DNA of 64,000 nt from Bradyrhizobium cenepequi (GTDB lineage Bacteria > Pseudomonadota > Alphaproteobacteria > Rhizobiales > Xanthobacteraceae). The position numbers were made by a program, and so were the translations under genes. The stretch's first letter is position 1; every line of letters begins with the position of its first letter. The notes beneath the pieces are model-generated. The model was not told the origin of the DNA, made no database searches, and saw only the letters and a program-made list of their open reading frames with translations. The stretch lies in the NCBI RefSeq assembly GCF_020329485.1, contig NZ_JAGKJI010000002.1, positions 1 to 64,000 on the forward strand, given 5' to 3'. Of this stretch, positions 37,816-47,224 are shown one piece after another.

Positions 37816-38517
37816 ATGGACGCACCTGTGCAGTCAAACCGTCAACTGGTCCGCATGCGGGGCCGATCCTACGTTGCGTTCGTGTTTACCCCTGTCGTCC
37901 CGATCGTGGACTGGCTTGGGGAAATCGACGCGACGCTCGCCCGTTCGCCCGGATTTTTCGTCGGCAAGCCCGTGGTGCTTGACCTCGCTGCGCTGGACCT
38001 CAGCCAGAGCGCCATCGCGCATCTCGTCGCAAACCTCGAGCAGCGAAACATCCGCGTGCTCGGCATCGAGGGCGTCAGCCCCGACCATCTCACCAAGAGC
38101 CTGCCGCCGCTGCTCACGGGCGGACGGCCCTGCGGGCTGCCGCAGTTTGAGCCGCAAAAGCCTCAGGCCAAGCCGCAGAAGCCGAGACCGACATCGCTAT
38201 TGCTCGACCAGCCGGTGCGTTCCGGCCAGTCGATCGTCTTTGCCGATGGCGATGTCACCGTGCTGGGCTCGGTCGGCTCGGGCGCCGAAATCGTCGCCGG
38301 CGGTTCCATCCACGTCTATGGAACGCTGCGCGGCCGGGCGATGGCCGGCATCAACGGCAATTCATCGGCACGCATTTTCTGCCAGAGGATCGAGGCCGAG
38401 CTATTGGCCATCGATGGCTACTACCAGACCGCAGAGGATATCGGCGAGAGCCTGCGCCACCGGCCGGCCCAGGCCTGGCTCGAAGACGATGCCCTCAAAA
38501 TCACAGCGCTGAATTGA
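37816..38517 (+). CDS. minC: Septum site-determining protein MinC
   Basis: Inhibitor of FtsZ ring assembly away from midcell, 233 residues. It has an N-terminal FtsZ-inhibiting domain, a Lys/Pro-rich linker (QFEPQKPQAKPQKPRPTS, about 112-130) and a C-terminal beta-helix domain for MinD binding (SGQSIVFADGDVTVLGSVGSGAEIVAGGSIHVYG). GAAAAGGAG precedes the start within about 20 bp. It is the first gene of the min operon, 19 bp before minD, and lies behind a CtrA-type box. Confidence 0.96.
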   Translation: MDAPVQSNRQLVRMRGRSYVAFVFTPVVPIVDWLGEIDATLARSPGFFVGKPVVLDLAALDLSQSAIAHLVANLEQRNIRVLGIEGVSPDHLTKSLPPLLTGGRPCGLPQFEPQKPQAKPQKPRPTSLLLDQPVRSGQSIVFADGDVTVLGSVGSGAEIVAGGSIHVYGTLRGRAMAGINGNSSARIFCQRIEAELLAIDGYYQTAEDIGESLRHRPAQAWLEDDALKITALN

Positions 38518-38536
38518 TCGACCAAAGGAGGAGAAT

Positions 38537-39352
38537 ATGGCCAAGGTTTTGGTCGTGACGTCTGGAAAGGGAGGCGTCGGCAAGACGACGTCCACTGCTG
38601 CGCTCGGTGCGGCTCTCGCGCAAGCCGGACAAAGCGTTGTCGTGATCGATTTCGATGTCGGCTTGCGCAACCTCGACCTCGTGATGGGCGCGGAACGGCG
38701 GGTCGTGTTCGACCTCATCAACGTGGTGCAGGGCGTCGCCAAGCTCTCGCAGGCGCTGATCCGCGACAAGCGGCTGGAGAATCTGTGGTTGATTCCGGCA
38801 TCGCAAACCCGCGACAAGGATGCGCTGACGGATGAAGGCGTGCGGCGGGTCATCAACGAGCTCAAGACCAAGTTCGACTGGATCCTCTGCGACAGCCCAG
38901 CCGGCATCGAGCGCGGCGCGACGCTGGCGATGCGCTATGCGGACGAGGCGGTCATCGTCACCAATCCCGAAGTCTCCTCGGTGCGCGATTCAGACCGCAT
39001 CATCGGCATGCTGGACTCGAAGACCGCGAAGGCGGAGCGTGGCGAGCGGGTCGAGAAGCACCTCCTGGTCACTCGCTACGACGCTTCGCGCGCCTCGCGT
39101 GGCGAGATGCTCTCGATCGACGATATCCTGGAAATCCTCGCGACGCCGCTGCTCGGCATCATCCCCGAGAGCCAGGACGTGCTCCGTGCATCCAACGTCG
39201 GTTGCCCGGTCACGCTGAACAATACGACCAGCGCACCGTCCCGCGCCTATATGGATGCGGTGCGCCGCCTGATGGGCGAGACGGTGCCGATGACGGTGCC
39301 GGTTGAACGCAAAGGATTGATGAATAGGCTATTACGACGGAGGGCGGCATGA
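38537..39352 (+). CDS. minD: Septum site-determining ATPase MinD
   Basis: Membrane-cycling ATPase that recruits MinC to the membrane, 271 residues. It has a deviant Walker A, SGKGGVGKTTS (about 9-19), a VIDFDVGLRNLDLVMG switch and a DSPAGIE motif. The C-terminal amphipathic membrane helix is KGLMNRLLRRR. AAGGAGGAG is its ribosome site. It overlaps minE by 4 bp (ATGA). Confidence 0.97.
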   Translation: MAKVLVVTSGKGGVGKTTSTAALGAALAQAGQSVVVIDFDVGLRNLDLVMGAERRVVFDLINVVQGVAKLSQALIRDKRLENLWLIPASQTRDKDALTDEGVRRVINELKTKFDWILCDSPAGIERGATLAMRYADEAVIVTNPEVSSVRDSDRIIGMLDSKTAKAERGERVEKHLLVTRYDASRASRGEMLSIDDILEILATPLLGIIPESQDVLRASNVGCPVTLNNTTSAPSRAYMDAVRRLMGETVPMTVPVERKGLMNRLLRRRAA

Positions 39353-39636
39353 TGAATCTCCTGCGGTTTATCGGCGGCCGCTCCGGCTCCGCGCCGGTTG
39401 CGCGGGAACGGCTGCAGATCCTGCTCGCGCACGAACGCGGGGTCGGCGGCAGCGGTGCGCCCGAACTGTTGGAACTGCTGCGGTCGGAAATCCTCGCCGT
39501 GGTTTCCAGGCATGTCGATCTCGATCCGGAGAAAGTCGTGGTCAAGATGGATCGGGGCAAATTTGTCTCGATGCTCGAGGTCGATATCGAAGTGCCCAAT
39601 GCTCTGCAACGATCCAAGATGGTGGCTGCGACATGA
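39349..39636 (+). CDS. minE: Cell division topological specificity factor MinE
   Basis: Stimulates MinD ATPase and drives pole-to-pole oscillation, 95 residues. It has an N-terminal membrane-targeting helix (MMNLLRFIGG), the MinD-contact region (RLQILLAHERG) and a C-terminal dimerisation domain (VVKMDRGKFVSMLEVDIEVP). It overlaps minD and the next small gene by 4 bp each. Confidence 0.96.
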   Translation: MMNLLRFIGGRSGSAPVARERLQILLAHERGVGGSGAPELLELLRSEILAVVSRHVDLDPEKVVVKMDRGKFVSMLEVDIEVPNALQRSKMVAAT

Positions 39637-39938
39637 CGGCAGACAGCGATAGCCATATCGCCTGGCAACGGGCGCAAGTCAGGAAGCACCGCGCTGCGCT
39701 CAAGGAATTGGAAATCGCCCGGTTCGGAGGCGCTCCGATCCCGACCTTCAACCGGCAAACCGAGCAAGCGATCAGCGAGCTGAAGCGGAAGATCATCGAA
39801 GCGGAGCGCTGCATCGCCGACTACGAGCGGCGGACCAAGCGACCGCTGGCCACCGACCGGCGAAGCCTCGCCAGCGTGAGCTGGAGCCATTGGGACGCCA
39901 ATGTCGAGGGCGCCCCGCCGCAGCGCCGCCGCGCCTGA
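39633..39938 (+). CDS. Small hypothetical protein coupled to minE
   Basis: A 101-residue hydrophilic protein. Its ATG overlaps the minE stop (ATGA), so it is translated as the fourth member of the min operon. It is predicted to be mostly alpha-helical and possibly coiled coil (WQRAQVRKHRAALKELEIAR; ISELKRKIIEAERCIADYER), with a basic C-terminal tail. There is no signal peptide or membrane segment. I do not recognise the family. The position suggests a link with division-site placement, but nothing in the sequence proves it. Confidence 0.75.
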   Translation: MTADSDSHIAWQRAQVRKHRAALKELEIARFGGAPIPTFNRQTEQAISELKRKIIEAERCIADYERRTKRPLATDRRSLASVSWSHWDANVEGAPPQRRRA

Positions 39939-40199
39939 CCGAAATCAGATCGCCACCGTGTCCACGCTAAAGCTGCGGCCCCTCTCTCGCTTGCGGCGGC
40001 AAGCGGGACAGGTGAGGTGAACTCGCCACTCCAACATGCGGCGTGATGCCGCGAAGCGCACACGCGTGTGTGAACTGCCTTCCGAACCGCTATGATAGAG
40101 CCAAGGCTTTGTCATAAGCTGCCGTTACTCTGACGTGAATGGCGGAGAAGCTGTGCGTCCGCGATCCGGAATCGTCGTCGCACAAGTTCCGGAGGTCGC
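39939..40199. other. Intergenic region with a small hairpin
   Basis: It contains CGCTTGC - GGCG - GCAAGCG (39988-40005), which could end the min transcript, and the promoter region of the following Mo-hydroxylase pair, with CGGAGGTCG just before its ATG. Nothing else was recognised. Confidence 0.45.
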
Positions 40200-40664
40200 A
40201 TGCGGCTCATCGTCAACGGCAAGACGCATGAGGTTGACGTCGAAGACGAGATGCCCCTGCTGTGGGTCTTGCGCGACGTGCTCGGCGTCACCGGTCCCAA
40301 ATATGGCTGCGGCATCGCGGTGTGCGGGGCCTGCACGGTGCATGTCGGTGGCGAGCCGGTGCGTTCTTGCTCGCTGCCCGTCGGCGATGTCAAAGCCGAT
40401 GTCACCACGATCGAAGGATTGGGCACGCCGGCGGCACTGCATGCGGTCCAAAAGGCGTGGGTCGAGCACCAGGTCGCGCAATGCGGCTATTGCCAGTCCG
40501 GCCAGATCATATCGGCGGCCGCGCTGCTCAGCGCCAATGGCAATCCGAGTGACGACGATATCGATGAGGCGATGTCCGGCAATCTGTGCCGCTGCGGAAC
40601 CTATCCGCGCATCCGCGCCGCGATCAAGACCGCGGCGCGTGAGCTTAGGGGCCGCCCGACATGA
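40200..40664 (+). CDS. (2Fe-2S) subunit of a Mo-hydroxylase (IorA-like)
   Basis: Small iron-sulfur subunit of the xanthine dehydrogenase / isoquinoline oxidoreductase family, 154 residues, carrying electrons away from the molybdenum site. The plant-type cluster motif ([13 protein letters not shown] with a later Cys) is N-terminal. The second cluster motif ([10 protein letters not shown] ... CRCGTYPRI) is C-terminal. There is no FAD subunit nearby, as is typical of the IorAB type, which passes electrons to cytochrome or quinone. It overlaps the large subunit by 4 bp. Confidence 0.93.
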   Translation: MRLIVNGKTHEVDVEDEMPLLWVLRDVLGVTGPKYGCGIAVCGACTVHVGGEPVRSCSLPVGDVKADVTTIEGLGTPAALHAVQKAWVEHQVAQCGYCQSGQIISAAALLSANGNPSDDDIDEAMSGNLCRCGTYPRIRAAIKTAARELRGRPT

Positions 40665-42901
40665 GCAGGGTCGGCACCATCGCCCGACGCACCTTTCTGA
40701 TCGGCGCTGCGGCAATTGCGGGCGGCGTCGCGTTCGGCGTCTATGCCTATAAGCGCGAGCCGATCAATCCGCTGCTCAAGGACCTCGGCGATGGGCAGGT
40801 GGCGCTGACGCCTTACGTGCGCATCGACCAGACGGGCGTCACCATCATCACGCCGCGCGCCGATCTCGGGCAGGGTGTCGCCTCAATGCTTGCGGCGCTG
40901 GTCGCCGAGGAGCTCGATATCGCCTGGAACGACATCAGGATCGATTTCGGGCCGCCGAGCGGCGCATATTACAATGGTATCGCCGCCGCCGAGGGCCTTC
41001 CTGTCCCGGCAACCGATAGCGGCTTCAAGGCGCGCTCGGTGCGCGTTGTGGGCGATGCGGTGAGCAAGTTCCTGGGTCTGCAGATCACCGGCGGGTCGTC
41101 GTCGGTGGCGGATGCCTATGAGAAGATGCGCATTGCCGGTGCAGCCGCTCGCGAGGTTCTGCTGCAGGCGGCAGCACTGCGGACCGGAATTCCAAAGCAC
41201 CAGTTGAAGACCAGGGACGGCAGCGTGATCACGCCGCGCGGCGAGACGCTGAGCTACGCGTCTTTGGCCGCGGATGCCGCCAAGATCGAGCCGCCGCGGA
41301 GGGTCCGGCTCAAGCCGGAGACGGAGTGGCGCTATCTCGGCAAACCGATGCAGCGCATCGACATCATCGCGAAGTCCACGGGCACAGCGACCTATGGCAT
41401 CGATATCAGGATGCCCGGCATGGTCTATGCGACGGTCCGCGCTAATCCCGCCATCGGCGGCAGCATCAAGGGCTACGACGCAAGCGCGGCGGAGAAGGCA
41501 AAGGGGATTATCGCCGTCGTGCCGATCACCGGCGGCATCGGTGTGATTGCCGACAACACCTGGCGCGCCTTCAAGGCGGCGGAGTTGGTCAAATGCGATT
41601 GGGGACCGGCGCCCTATCCACCATCCAGCGCGGCGATGTTCGAGACGGTCGCGTCCTCGTTCACCGATGAGCGGCAGGATAGCCGGCTCAAGGATGAGGG
41701 CGATGTCGAGACGGCGCTGCAGGGTGGTGGCGTGATCGAGGCCGAATACAAGGTGCCATATCTCGCGCACGCGCCGCTCGAGCCGATGAACGCCGTGGTC
41801 CAGCTCAAGGACGGACGGCTCGACATCTGGACGGCCACGCAGATTCCGTTGTTCGTGGTGGCGACGGCGGCCGAGGTCAGCGGGCTTGCGGCGGAGAACG
41901 TCTACCTTCATTCGCTGATGTCGGGCGGCAGTTTTGGCCGACGCCTCGAGGATGACTATGTCCGTCAGGCGGTCGAACTCGCAAAGGCGCATCGCGGGCA
42001 TCCGATCAAGATGATCTGGACGCGCGAAGAGGACATGACCCACGACTTCCCGCGTCCGCTCGGCATGGCGCGCATGCGCGGCGCGGTCAAGGATGCAAAG
42101 GTCGAGGCCTATGACCTGAAGGTCGCCTGTCCGTCGGTAACCGCTTCGCAGATCGGCCGGCTGCACATGCCGACCTACGGGCCGGATATCGCGATCGTGG
42201 CGGGCGCCTGGGACCAGCCGTTCCGGATTCCGCACTATCGCGTCACCGGCTATCGCGTGCCGGAGCTGGTGCCGGTGAGTTCCTGGCGCTCCGTCGGCGC
42301 GTCGGCAAACGGTTTCCTGCACAGTGGCTTCCTCGACGAGTTGATCCACGCGGCGGCCGCCGATCCGCTGCAGGAGTTGATCCGGCTGTGCTGGCACGGG
42401 CCGTCGCGCAAGGTGCTTGAAGCTGTCGGCGAGATGTCGAAATGGGGCAGCGATCCCGGCAAGGACCGCGGCCGCGGCGTCGCGTTCACGCTGTCATTCG
42501 GCGTGCCGGTGGCCGAGGTCGTGGAGGTCTCGAACACGCCGCGCGGCATCAGGATCGACAAGGTGTTCGTCGCCGCCGATGTCGGCAAGGTGCTCGACCC
42601 CGTGAACTTCGAGAACCAGGTGCAGGGCGCCGTGATCTGGGGACTGGGCCACGCCATCAATTGCGAGCTGACCTTCAAGGATGGCGTCGCCGAGCAGACG
42701 AACTTCGACGTCTACCAGGGCTTGCGCCTCAATCAGGCGCCGGCGATCGAAGTTCGCGCCGTCGATAGCGGCAGCCCGATCCGCGGCATCGGCGAACCCC
42801 CGGTCCCTCCCGCCGCTCCAGCACTCGCCAACGCCATCTTCGCCGCCACCGGCAAGCGCATCCGCGAACTGCCGTTGAACAAGCACATCGATTTTGCCTA
42901 G
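40661..42901 (+). CDS. Molybdopterin subunit of a Mo-hydroxylase (IorB-like)
   Basis: Catalytic subunit of 746 residues. The N-terminal Tat-type signal ([15 protein letters not shown]) indicates export to the periplasm together with its small subunit. Molybdopterin-domain motifs include [24 protein letters not shown] and the C-terminal [24 protein letters not shown]. Related enzymes oxidise aldehydes or N-heterocycles. The last 48 bp recur at 45379-45426. A second such pair sits at 49.7-52.5 kb. Confidence 0.92.
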   Translation: MSRVGTIARRTFLIGAAAIAGGVAFGVYAYKREPINPLLKDLGDGQVALTPYVRIDQTGVTIITPRADLGQGVASMLAALVAEELDIAWNDIRIDFGPPSGAYYNGIAAAEGLPVPATDSGFKARSVRVVGDAVSKFLGLQITGGSSSVADAYEKMRIAGAAAREVLLQAAALRTGIPKHQLKTRDGSVITPRGETLSYASLAADAAKIEPPRRVRLKPETEWRYLGKPMQRIDIIAKSTGTATYGIDIRMPGMVYATVRANPAIGGSIKGYDASAAEKAKGIIAVVPITGGIGVIADNTWRAFKAAELVKCDWGPAPYPPSSAAMFETVASSFTDERQDSRLKDEGDVETALQGGGVIEAEYKVPYLAHAPLEPMNAVVQLKDGRLDIWTATQIPLFVVATAAEVSGLAAENVYLHSLMSGGSFGRRLEDDYVRQAVELAKAHRGHPIKMIWTREEDMTHDFPRPLGMARMRGAVKDAKVEAYDLKVACPSVTASQIGRLHMPTYGPDIAIVAGAWDQPFRIPHYRVTGYRVPELVPVSSWRSVGASANGFLHSGFLDELIHAAAADPLQELIRLCWHGPSRKVLEAVGEMSKWGSDPGKDRGRGVAFTLSFGVPVAEVVEVSNTPRGIRIDKVFVAADVGKVLDPVNFENQVQGAVIWGLGHAINCELTFKDGVAEQTNFDVYQGLRLNQAPAIEVRAVDSGSPIRGIGEPPVPPAAPALANAIFAATGKRIRELPLNKHIDFA

Positions 42902-42931
42902 AGCATGATCCGGAAAAGTGTGAAGCGGTCA
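42902..42931. repeat. Half of a palindromic repeat
   Basis: GAGCATGATCCGGAAAAGTG plus a few bases, immediately after the Mo-hydroxylase stop. It matches the sequence read inward from one arm of the full palindrome at 59208-59256, but the other arm is missing here. Confidence 0.5.
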
Positions 42932-42941
42932 GGAATTCCAA

Positions 42942-45137
42942 TCAATTTGCCCTGACTGAAGCGAGAAACTTGCTGACTTCGACCTTGAGGCGGCCGCTGT
43001 CGCGCGAAAGCATCTGGGCTGCGGACAGCACCTCGGAGGAGGCCGAGCCGGTTTCGGTTGCGCCGCGCCGCACGTCGGTGATGTTCGACGACACCTGCTG
43101 CGTGCCCTGCGCCGCCTGCTGGACGTTGCGCGAGATTTCCTGCGTGGCGGCGCCTTGCTCCTCGACGGCGGCCGCGATCGTGGCCGAAATCTCCGACAGG
43201 CGCTCGATCGACTGGCTGATCTCGCGAATGGCCCCGACCGACTCCTGGGTCGCGGTCTGGATTCCCGTGATCTGCTGGCCGATTTCACCGGTCGCGCGTG
43301 CCGTCTGCTCGGCGAGCGCCTTGACCTCGGAGGCGACGACGGCGAAGCCGCGTCCGGCATCACCCGCCCGCGCAGCCTCGATCGTCGCGTTGAGCGCCAG
43401 CAGGTTGGTCTGGCCCGCGATGGAATTGATGAGTTCGACGACGTCGCCGATCCGCGCGGCCGCCTTCGAGAGTTCGCCGACCCGGTCGGTGGTTGCGCGA
43501 GCCTGGTCGACCGCCTCGCTCGCCATCCGCGCCGATTCCTGGACCTGGCGGCTGATCTCGGTGACGGATGAGGCCATCTCCTCGGTCGCCGAAGCAACGG
43601 ACTGGACATTGGTCGACGCCTGTTCGGACGCAGATGCAACCGTCACCGCAAGCTCCTGCGCGCGCTCCGCAGTCGTACTCAGGTGCCTGCGGAAGTCTCC
43701 AGTGTGCCCGATGCGGCCGACACCGTCTCGACGATGCCGCCAACCGACGCTTCGAAATGATCGGCGATCTCGTTCATGGCACGTCGCCGCTGTTCGTCCG
43801 CGGCCGCCTGATCCGCCGCGCGCTGCTCGATGCTGCCCTTCAGGTCACCCTGCATGGTTCGCAAGGACGCGGCCAGCCTGCCGACCTCGTCGGCCTGGTC
43901 GATGACGAGCTTCTGGTTGAAGTCGCCCCTGGCGATACCATTAGCGAAATTCGCGCAATCCTGGATCGGGCGAGCGATGCTGCGCGCCGCCACGGAGATC
44001 AGGAAGATCGCGATCACTGTGATCACGAGCCCGACGCCGAGTTGCCAGAACGCATTCGAGGTGGAGCGGTCGGAAAGCGAAACTTCAAGCTGGCGCGCCG
44101 AGGCCAGGACGACATCCCTCGGGATAGAGATGACGACGGACCAGGGATTTTCCGTGAGGCCGAACTTGATCGGCGAATAGATGTCGATACTGGCGAACTT
44201 GGGATCGTCAAGAACGGTCCGCTGGCCCGCGCGCACGATGGCGAGGCTTTCGCCCCAGCGCGGATCGGCCTCCGAGGCGGCCTTCCTGATGACGTCCTGA
44301 TTTGCGCTGTTGGCGACGATCAGACCTGTGTCATTAAGGATCGCGACCTTTCCCTTGCCGTCGAACAACGAGGCGTTGATCTTCAGGGCGAGCTTCTGCA
44401 CGAAATCGAGATTGTAATCCGCGCCCGCCAGGCCCCGGAACTTGCCATCGATCATCACCGGCACCGACATTGTGGCCAGGAAGACGGGCTTGCCCTGGAC
44501 GATATAAGGGCAGCGGGCCGAGGATGTTCTCCTTCCCGGTACTGCTCGGATTGATGTACCAAGCGCCTTTCACCAGACCGTTGGGGTGCAACTCCTTGCT
44601 GTCGTATTCCACCAGCGGCTGAACGGCGATCGCACCGCCGGCGTTTCGCGTCCAATAAGGCAGGAAGCGGCCAGTATTGTCGGATCCCGCGTCCTTGCGA
44701 CCCTTGAAGGTTGCGTCATCGCCATCCAGGGTGCCGGGCTCCCACGCCGAGTAGGTGCCGTTGAAGGCCGGGTTGAGCTCTAGCACATGGCACAGGACCG
44801 CGTTGAACTGGGCGCGGCGAGCGCCTGCGGGCGTGCCGCTGTTCTTCGGGTCGGCCAGCATCGCGAATGTGTGCGCCATAGTCCGCGCCGCATCGAATCC
44901 GACGTCCAGCTCCACCTTGATCGCATTGGCCTCGGCGGACGCGCGATTCATCAGGCTCTCTTTTGTCTGGCGGTCGACGAGCTGCATTACCTCGTGCGTG
45001 ACGTAGCGGTTCATGCTCTGCATGGAGAACAGGCTGTACCCGATCAGGACGATACAGGTGATCGCGAGGCACAATCCCGCGATGAAAGCTATCTTTGTTT
45101 GAATGGAGCGTATTGCCGCAAAGGAAAATCGGCGCAT
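42942..45137 (-). pseudogene. Methyl-accepting chemotaxis protein, broken by two frameshifts
   Basis: Read in three frames, this is one chemoreceptor. Segment 1 (45137-44510) has TM1 (IAFIAGLCLAITCIVLIGYSLF) and the start of a dCache sensor. Segment 2 (44510-43680) has the rest of the sensor, TM2 (LGVGLVITVIAIFLISVAA) and HAMP. Segment 3 (43680-42942) has the signalling domain with the hairpin tip [20 protein letters not shown]. The first break is one extra base in the GGG run at 44508-44510: dropping it restores LPYIVQGK continuity. The second is one missing base near 43680-43684, where a TGA would otherwise read CTG. If both are corrected, about 731 residues result. Whether this is true decay or sequencing error cannot be told here. 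Confidence 0.85.
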
Positions 45138-45251
45138 CTTTCTCTCTCAAATTTTACGGCGCGCCGCGGCCATCTAAGAGCTCGGAGAGCTGTTCGAACG
45201 CGACGTCTGTGCGACCACGTTCCGGAATTCGAGTTAACGCGCGGTGAGAAA

Positions 45252-45275
45252 ATACCGGCATCCGTCAGCCGGTAT
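45252..45275. other. Hairpin upstream of the chemoreceptor
   Basis: ATACCGGC (45252-45259) pairs with GCCGGTAT (45268-45275) around ATCCGTCA. It lies between the chemoreceptor start and the larger hairpin at 45287. Role unknown. Confidence 0.4.
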
Positions 45276-45286
45276 CACCACGCGGG

Positions 45287-45316
45287 CAAAAGTGTCGCAG
45301 TCTTGCGACACTTTTG
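45287..45316. terminator. Strong 13-bp hairpin
   Basis: CAAAAGTGTCGCA (45287-45299) and TGCGACACTTTTG (45304-45316) form a perfect stem with a GTCT tetraloop. The A/T ends suit an intrinsic terminator in either direction. No intact gene ends here now, which fits a decayed locus. Confidence 0.5.
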
Positions 45317-45378
45317 AAGAGCGGCATCTTGGATGGGCTGGCGAGCTTGCAGGCCCTGTTCACGTCGATAGATCGCTC

Positions 45379-45426
45379 CGCCGCATCCGCGCACTGCCGC
45401 TGAACAAGCACATCGATTTTGTTTAG
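45379..45426 (+). pseudogene. 3' remnant of a Mo-hydroxylase large-subunit gene
   Basis: The last 15 codons and stop of a molybdopterin subunit ([15 protein letters not shown]). They are 41/48 identical in nucleotides to the end of the intact gene at 42854-42901 and in the same orientation. The rest of the gene is absent, so this is a leftover of a second copy or a duplicated end. Confidence 0.75.
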
Positions 45427-45664
45427 ACGCGCCTGCCGAGCGCATCGGACATCTCGGCATCGAGATTGCCTCGCATAGCTGGTTCGCGCTTAGGAGCGGA
45501 CGTCGGCGCTTGAGCAAGCAGGCCGGCTCGGGGCCATCACCGGACGCTCGTTGGTCCACGAATGAACTTTGAGATTGGACCCGTAGACGGACGGCGGCGA
45601 CCGGACCATATAAGTAAAGATCACCTTTTCAGGGAAAGTGTCCGACGAGCAAGGGAGCCCCTAA
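45427..45664. other. Intergenic region before the universal stress gene
   Basis: No gene recognised. It should hold the promoter of the following universal stress gene (AAGGGAG lies just before its ATG). No FixK-type box was found. Confidence 0.4.
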
Positions 45665-46114
45665 ATGTACGCCAATATTCTCTTGAGCACGGATGGATCG
45701 GATGTCGCGAGAAAAGGCGTTAAGCATGGGATTGCGTTAGCAAATGCCTTGAACGCTAAAGTGACAGTCATCACCGTGACGGAACCGCTGACGGTAGACT
45801 ATGGGAGCGGGCACGCGGGATGGATTCCCTCGCAGGAAATGTTTGATAGCTTTGATGCAGCCCGCAAGGAAGGTGCGGGCAGAGTTCTCGATGAAGTTCG
45901 AGCGATGGCGGAGCAGATCGGGATGTCTGCAGAGCTCTTGCATGTTCCGAATGCGCATCCAGCCACTGCGATTATCGAAACCGCAAAGTCCAGAGGCTGC
46001 GACTTGATCGTCATGGCCTCTCATGGGCGTCGCGGCCTCAGGAAGCTATTGTTGGGGAGCCAAACATCGGAGGTCCTAGCGGACGGAAGCGTACCGGTGT
46101 TGGTAGTGCGGTAA
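45665..46114 (+). CDS. Universal stress protein, single UspA domain
   Basis: A 149-residue cytosolic Usp with the opening MYANILLSTDGSDVARKGV and the ATP-binding loop ASHGRRGLRKLLLGSQTSEVL (G-2X-G then GS), followed by VPVLVVR. This loop marks the ATP-binding MJ0577-type branch. It stands alone between the Mo-hydroxylase remnant and a repeat region. Expressed role unknown, probably stress survival. Confidence 0.93.
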   Translation: MYANILLSTDGSDVARKGVKHGIALANALNAKVTVITVTEPLTVDYGSGHAGWIPSQEMFDSFDAARKEGAGRVLDEVRAMAEQIGMSAELLHVPNAHPATAIIETAKSRGCDLIVMASHGRRGLRKLLLGSQTSEVLADGSVPVLVVR

Positions 46115-46610
46115 CAGACGTAAATGGCAGTGCAGGATGTGGTGAAACCGGCTCTTGGGCTGGACTTCGCCAGAAAGCGGACCTGTCGAGCACTCGGTTG
46201 AGGCGTAGAGTCCAGCATGGCCTTTCAACTGTGGCCTGCTTCGCTATGGGCGCAAGGACAATAAAGGCGCGTGGGTGCGACACAACAACCAGGACGGGCA
46301 AATCAGCAAAAACGTGTCCAGTCCGCGTGAAAAAAATATTTCTGTTTTTCCGAAATGCAAATCAGTCTAATAGTCCGCGTGTCTCACCCGATTGAGGGGC
46401 GCTTCGCGATCGTCACGAACGTTGCGGTGGGATGCGGTGGACGGGAGTGTTGCGACTGACGAGCGTGGCACTCGCGGACGGCGAAGTCGTGTGGTTCTGG
46501 CGCCCCGACGCTGGCGCTAAGTTTTTTGCGCGAAGCAAGTTCGCGCGAGAGATGACGGTGGCAAGAAAGCCCGGTCACCGGGGAGATCACGAAGTAAGCC
46601 GTAAACCATC

Positions 46611-46714
46611 GCGCAGGGAAAGCCGGTGTTGCTCCGGTTGACCTGTGGTCCTACCCCCGTGCTTTTTGTTGCACGGGGCCCACGGGTGCAGCCGGCACCC
46701 GGCTTTCCCTGCGC
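46611..46714. repeat. Long inverted repeat element
   Basis: GCGCAGGGAAAGCCGG (46611-46626) and its exact complement (46699-46714) enclose a second hairpin, CCCCGTGC (46655-46662) with GCACGGGG (46671-46678). The whole could fold as a cruciform or structured RNA. It resembles an abundant intergenic element of Bradyrhizobium genomes as I recall it. Confidence 0.65.
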
Positions 46715-46802
46715 CCTCTGATATCGAGGAGGGTGAAACGAGACGCAAAACTCGGACGCAACGCGCCGCGAGAACGCGAACCCACATCCGCTTTTTGACA
46801 AT

Positions 46803-46838
46803 TGAATCAGCAGGCCCCGTTGAATCAGCAGGCCCCGT
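46803..46838. repeat. 18-bp tandem direct repeat
   Basis: TGAATCAGCAGGCCCCGT occurs twice in direct succession (46803-46820, 46821-46838), at the edge of the structured repeat element. Likely slippage; no function seen. Confidence 0.8.
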
Positions 46839-47224
46839 CATTGCGAGATGCGAAACCAGAGCGTGTCTTGCCGAGCGGCCTTGCCCGATTGCGTCACGCG
46901 AACTTCATCTCGGGCTAAGCGCGAGCGACGATGTGTTAGCGGGCTATTACGTTGACGCTGTCACCTGCATCCGCATCGCAACACGTTGCTTGGCGCGCCG
47001 CACAAATTCAATGACATCCAGCCTGATCCGCAAAATCATCATGACACTGCTGCTCGCGCTGTGATGTGATGATAGCTTGAGTATCGCGGCTGCTGCCAAC
47101 TACGAATGGCGAGAGAAAAATGACTCGCTTCAACGGAGTCGTTGATTGCCTTCTTTTTGGCAGAGTTCCGGCGCTCATTTGCACCGGGTCTGAATTCAAG
47201 CTCGGTGTTACACCTCAATCGAAG

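Larger units (their letters stand above)
46115..47224. other. Repeat-rich intergenic region, no gene supported
   Basis: About 1.1 kb with several short frames, none with a recognisable product or good ribosome site. The core, about 46390-46860, is built from nested inverted repeats and resembles a dispersed non-coding element. The remainder, up to the Rieske gene, holds nothing I recognise. Confidence 0.5.

Noticed and set aside
46645..47064. Open frame of 139 residues in the repeat region
   Set aside because: Falls across inverted and tandem repeats, no ribosome site, no recognisable product.
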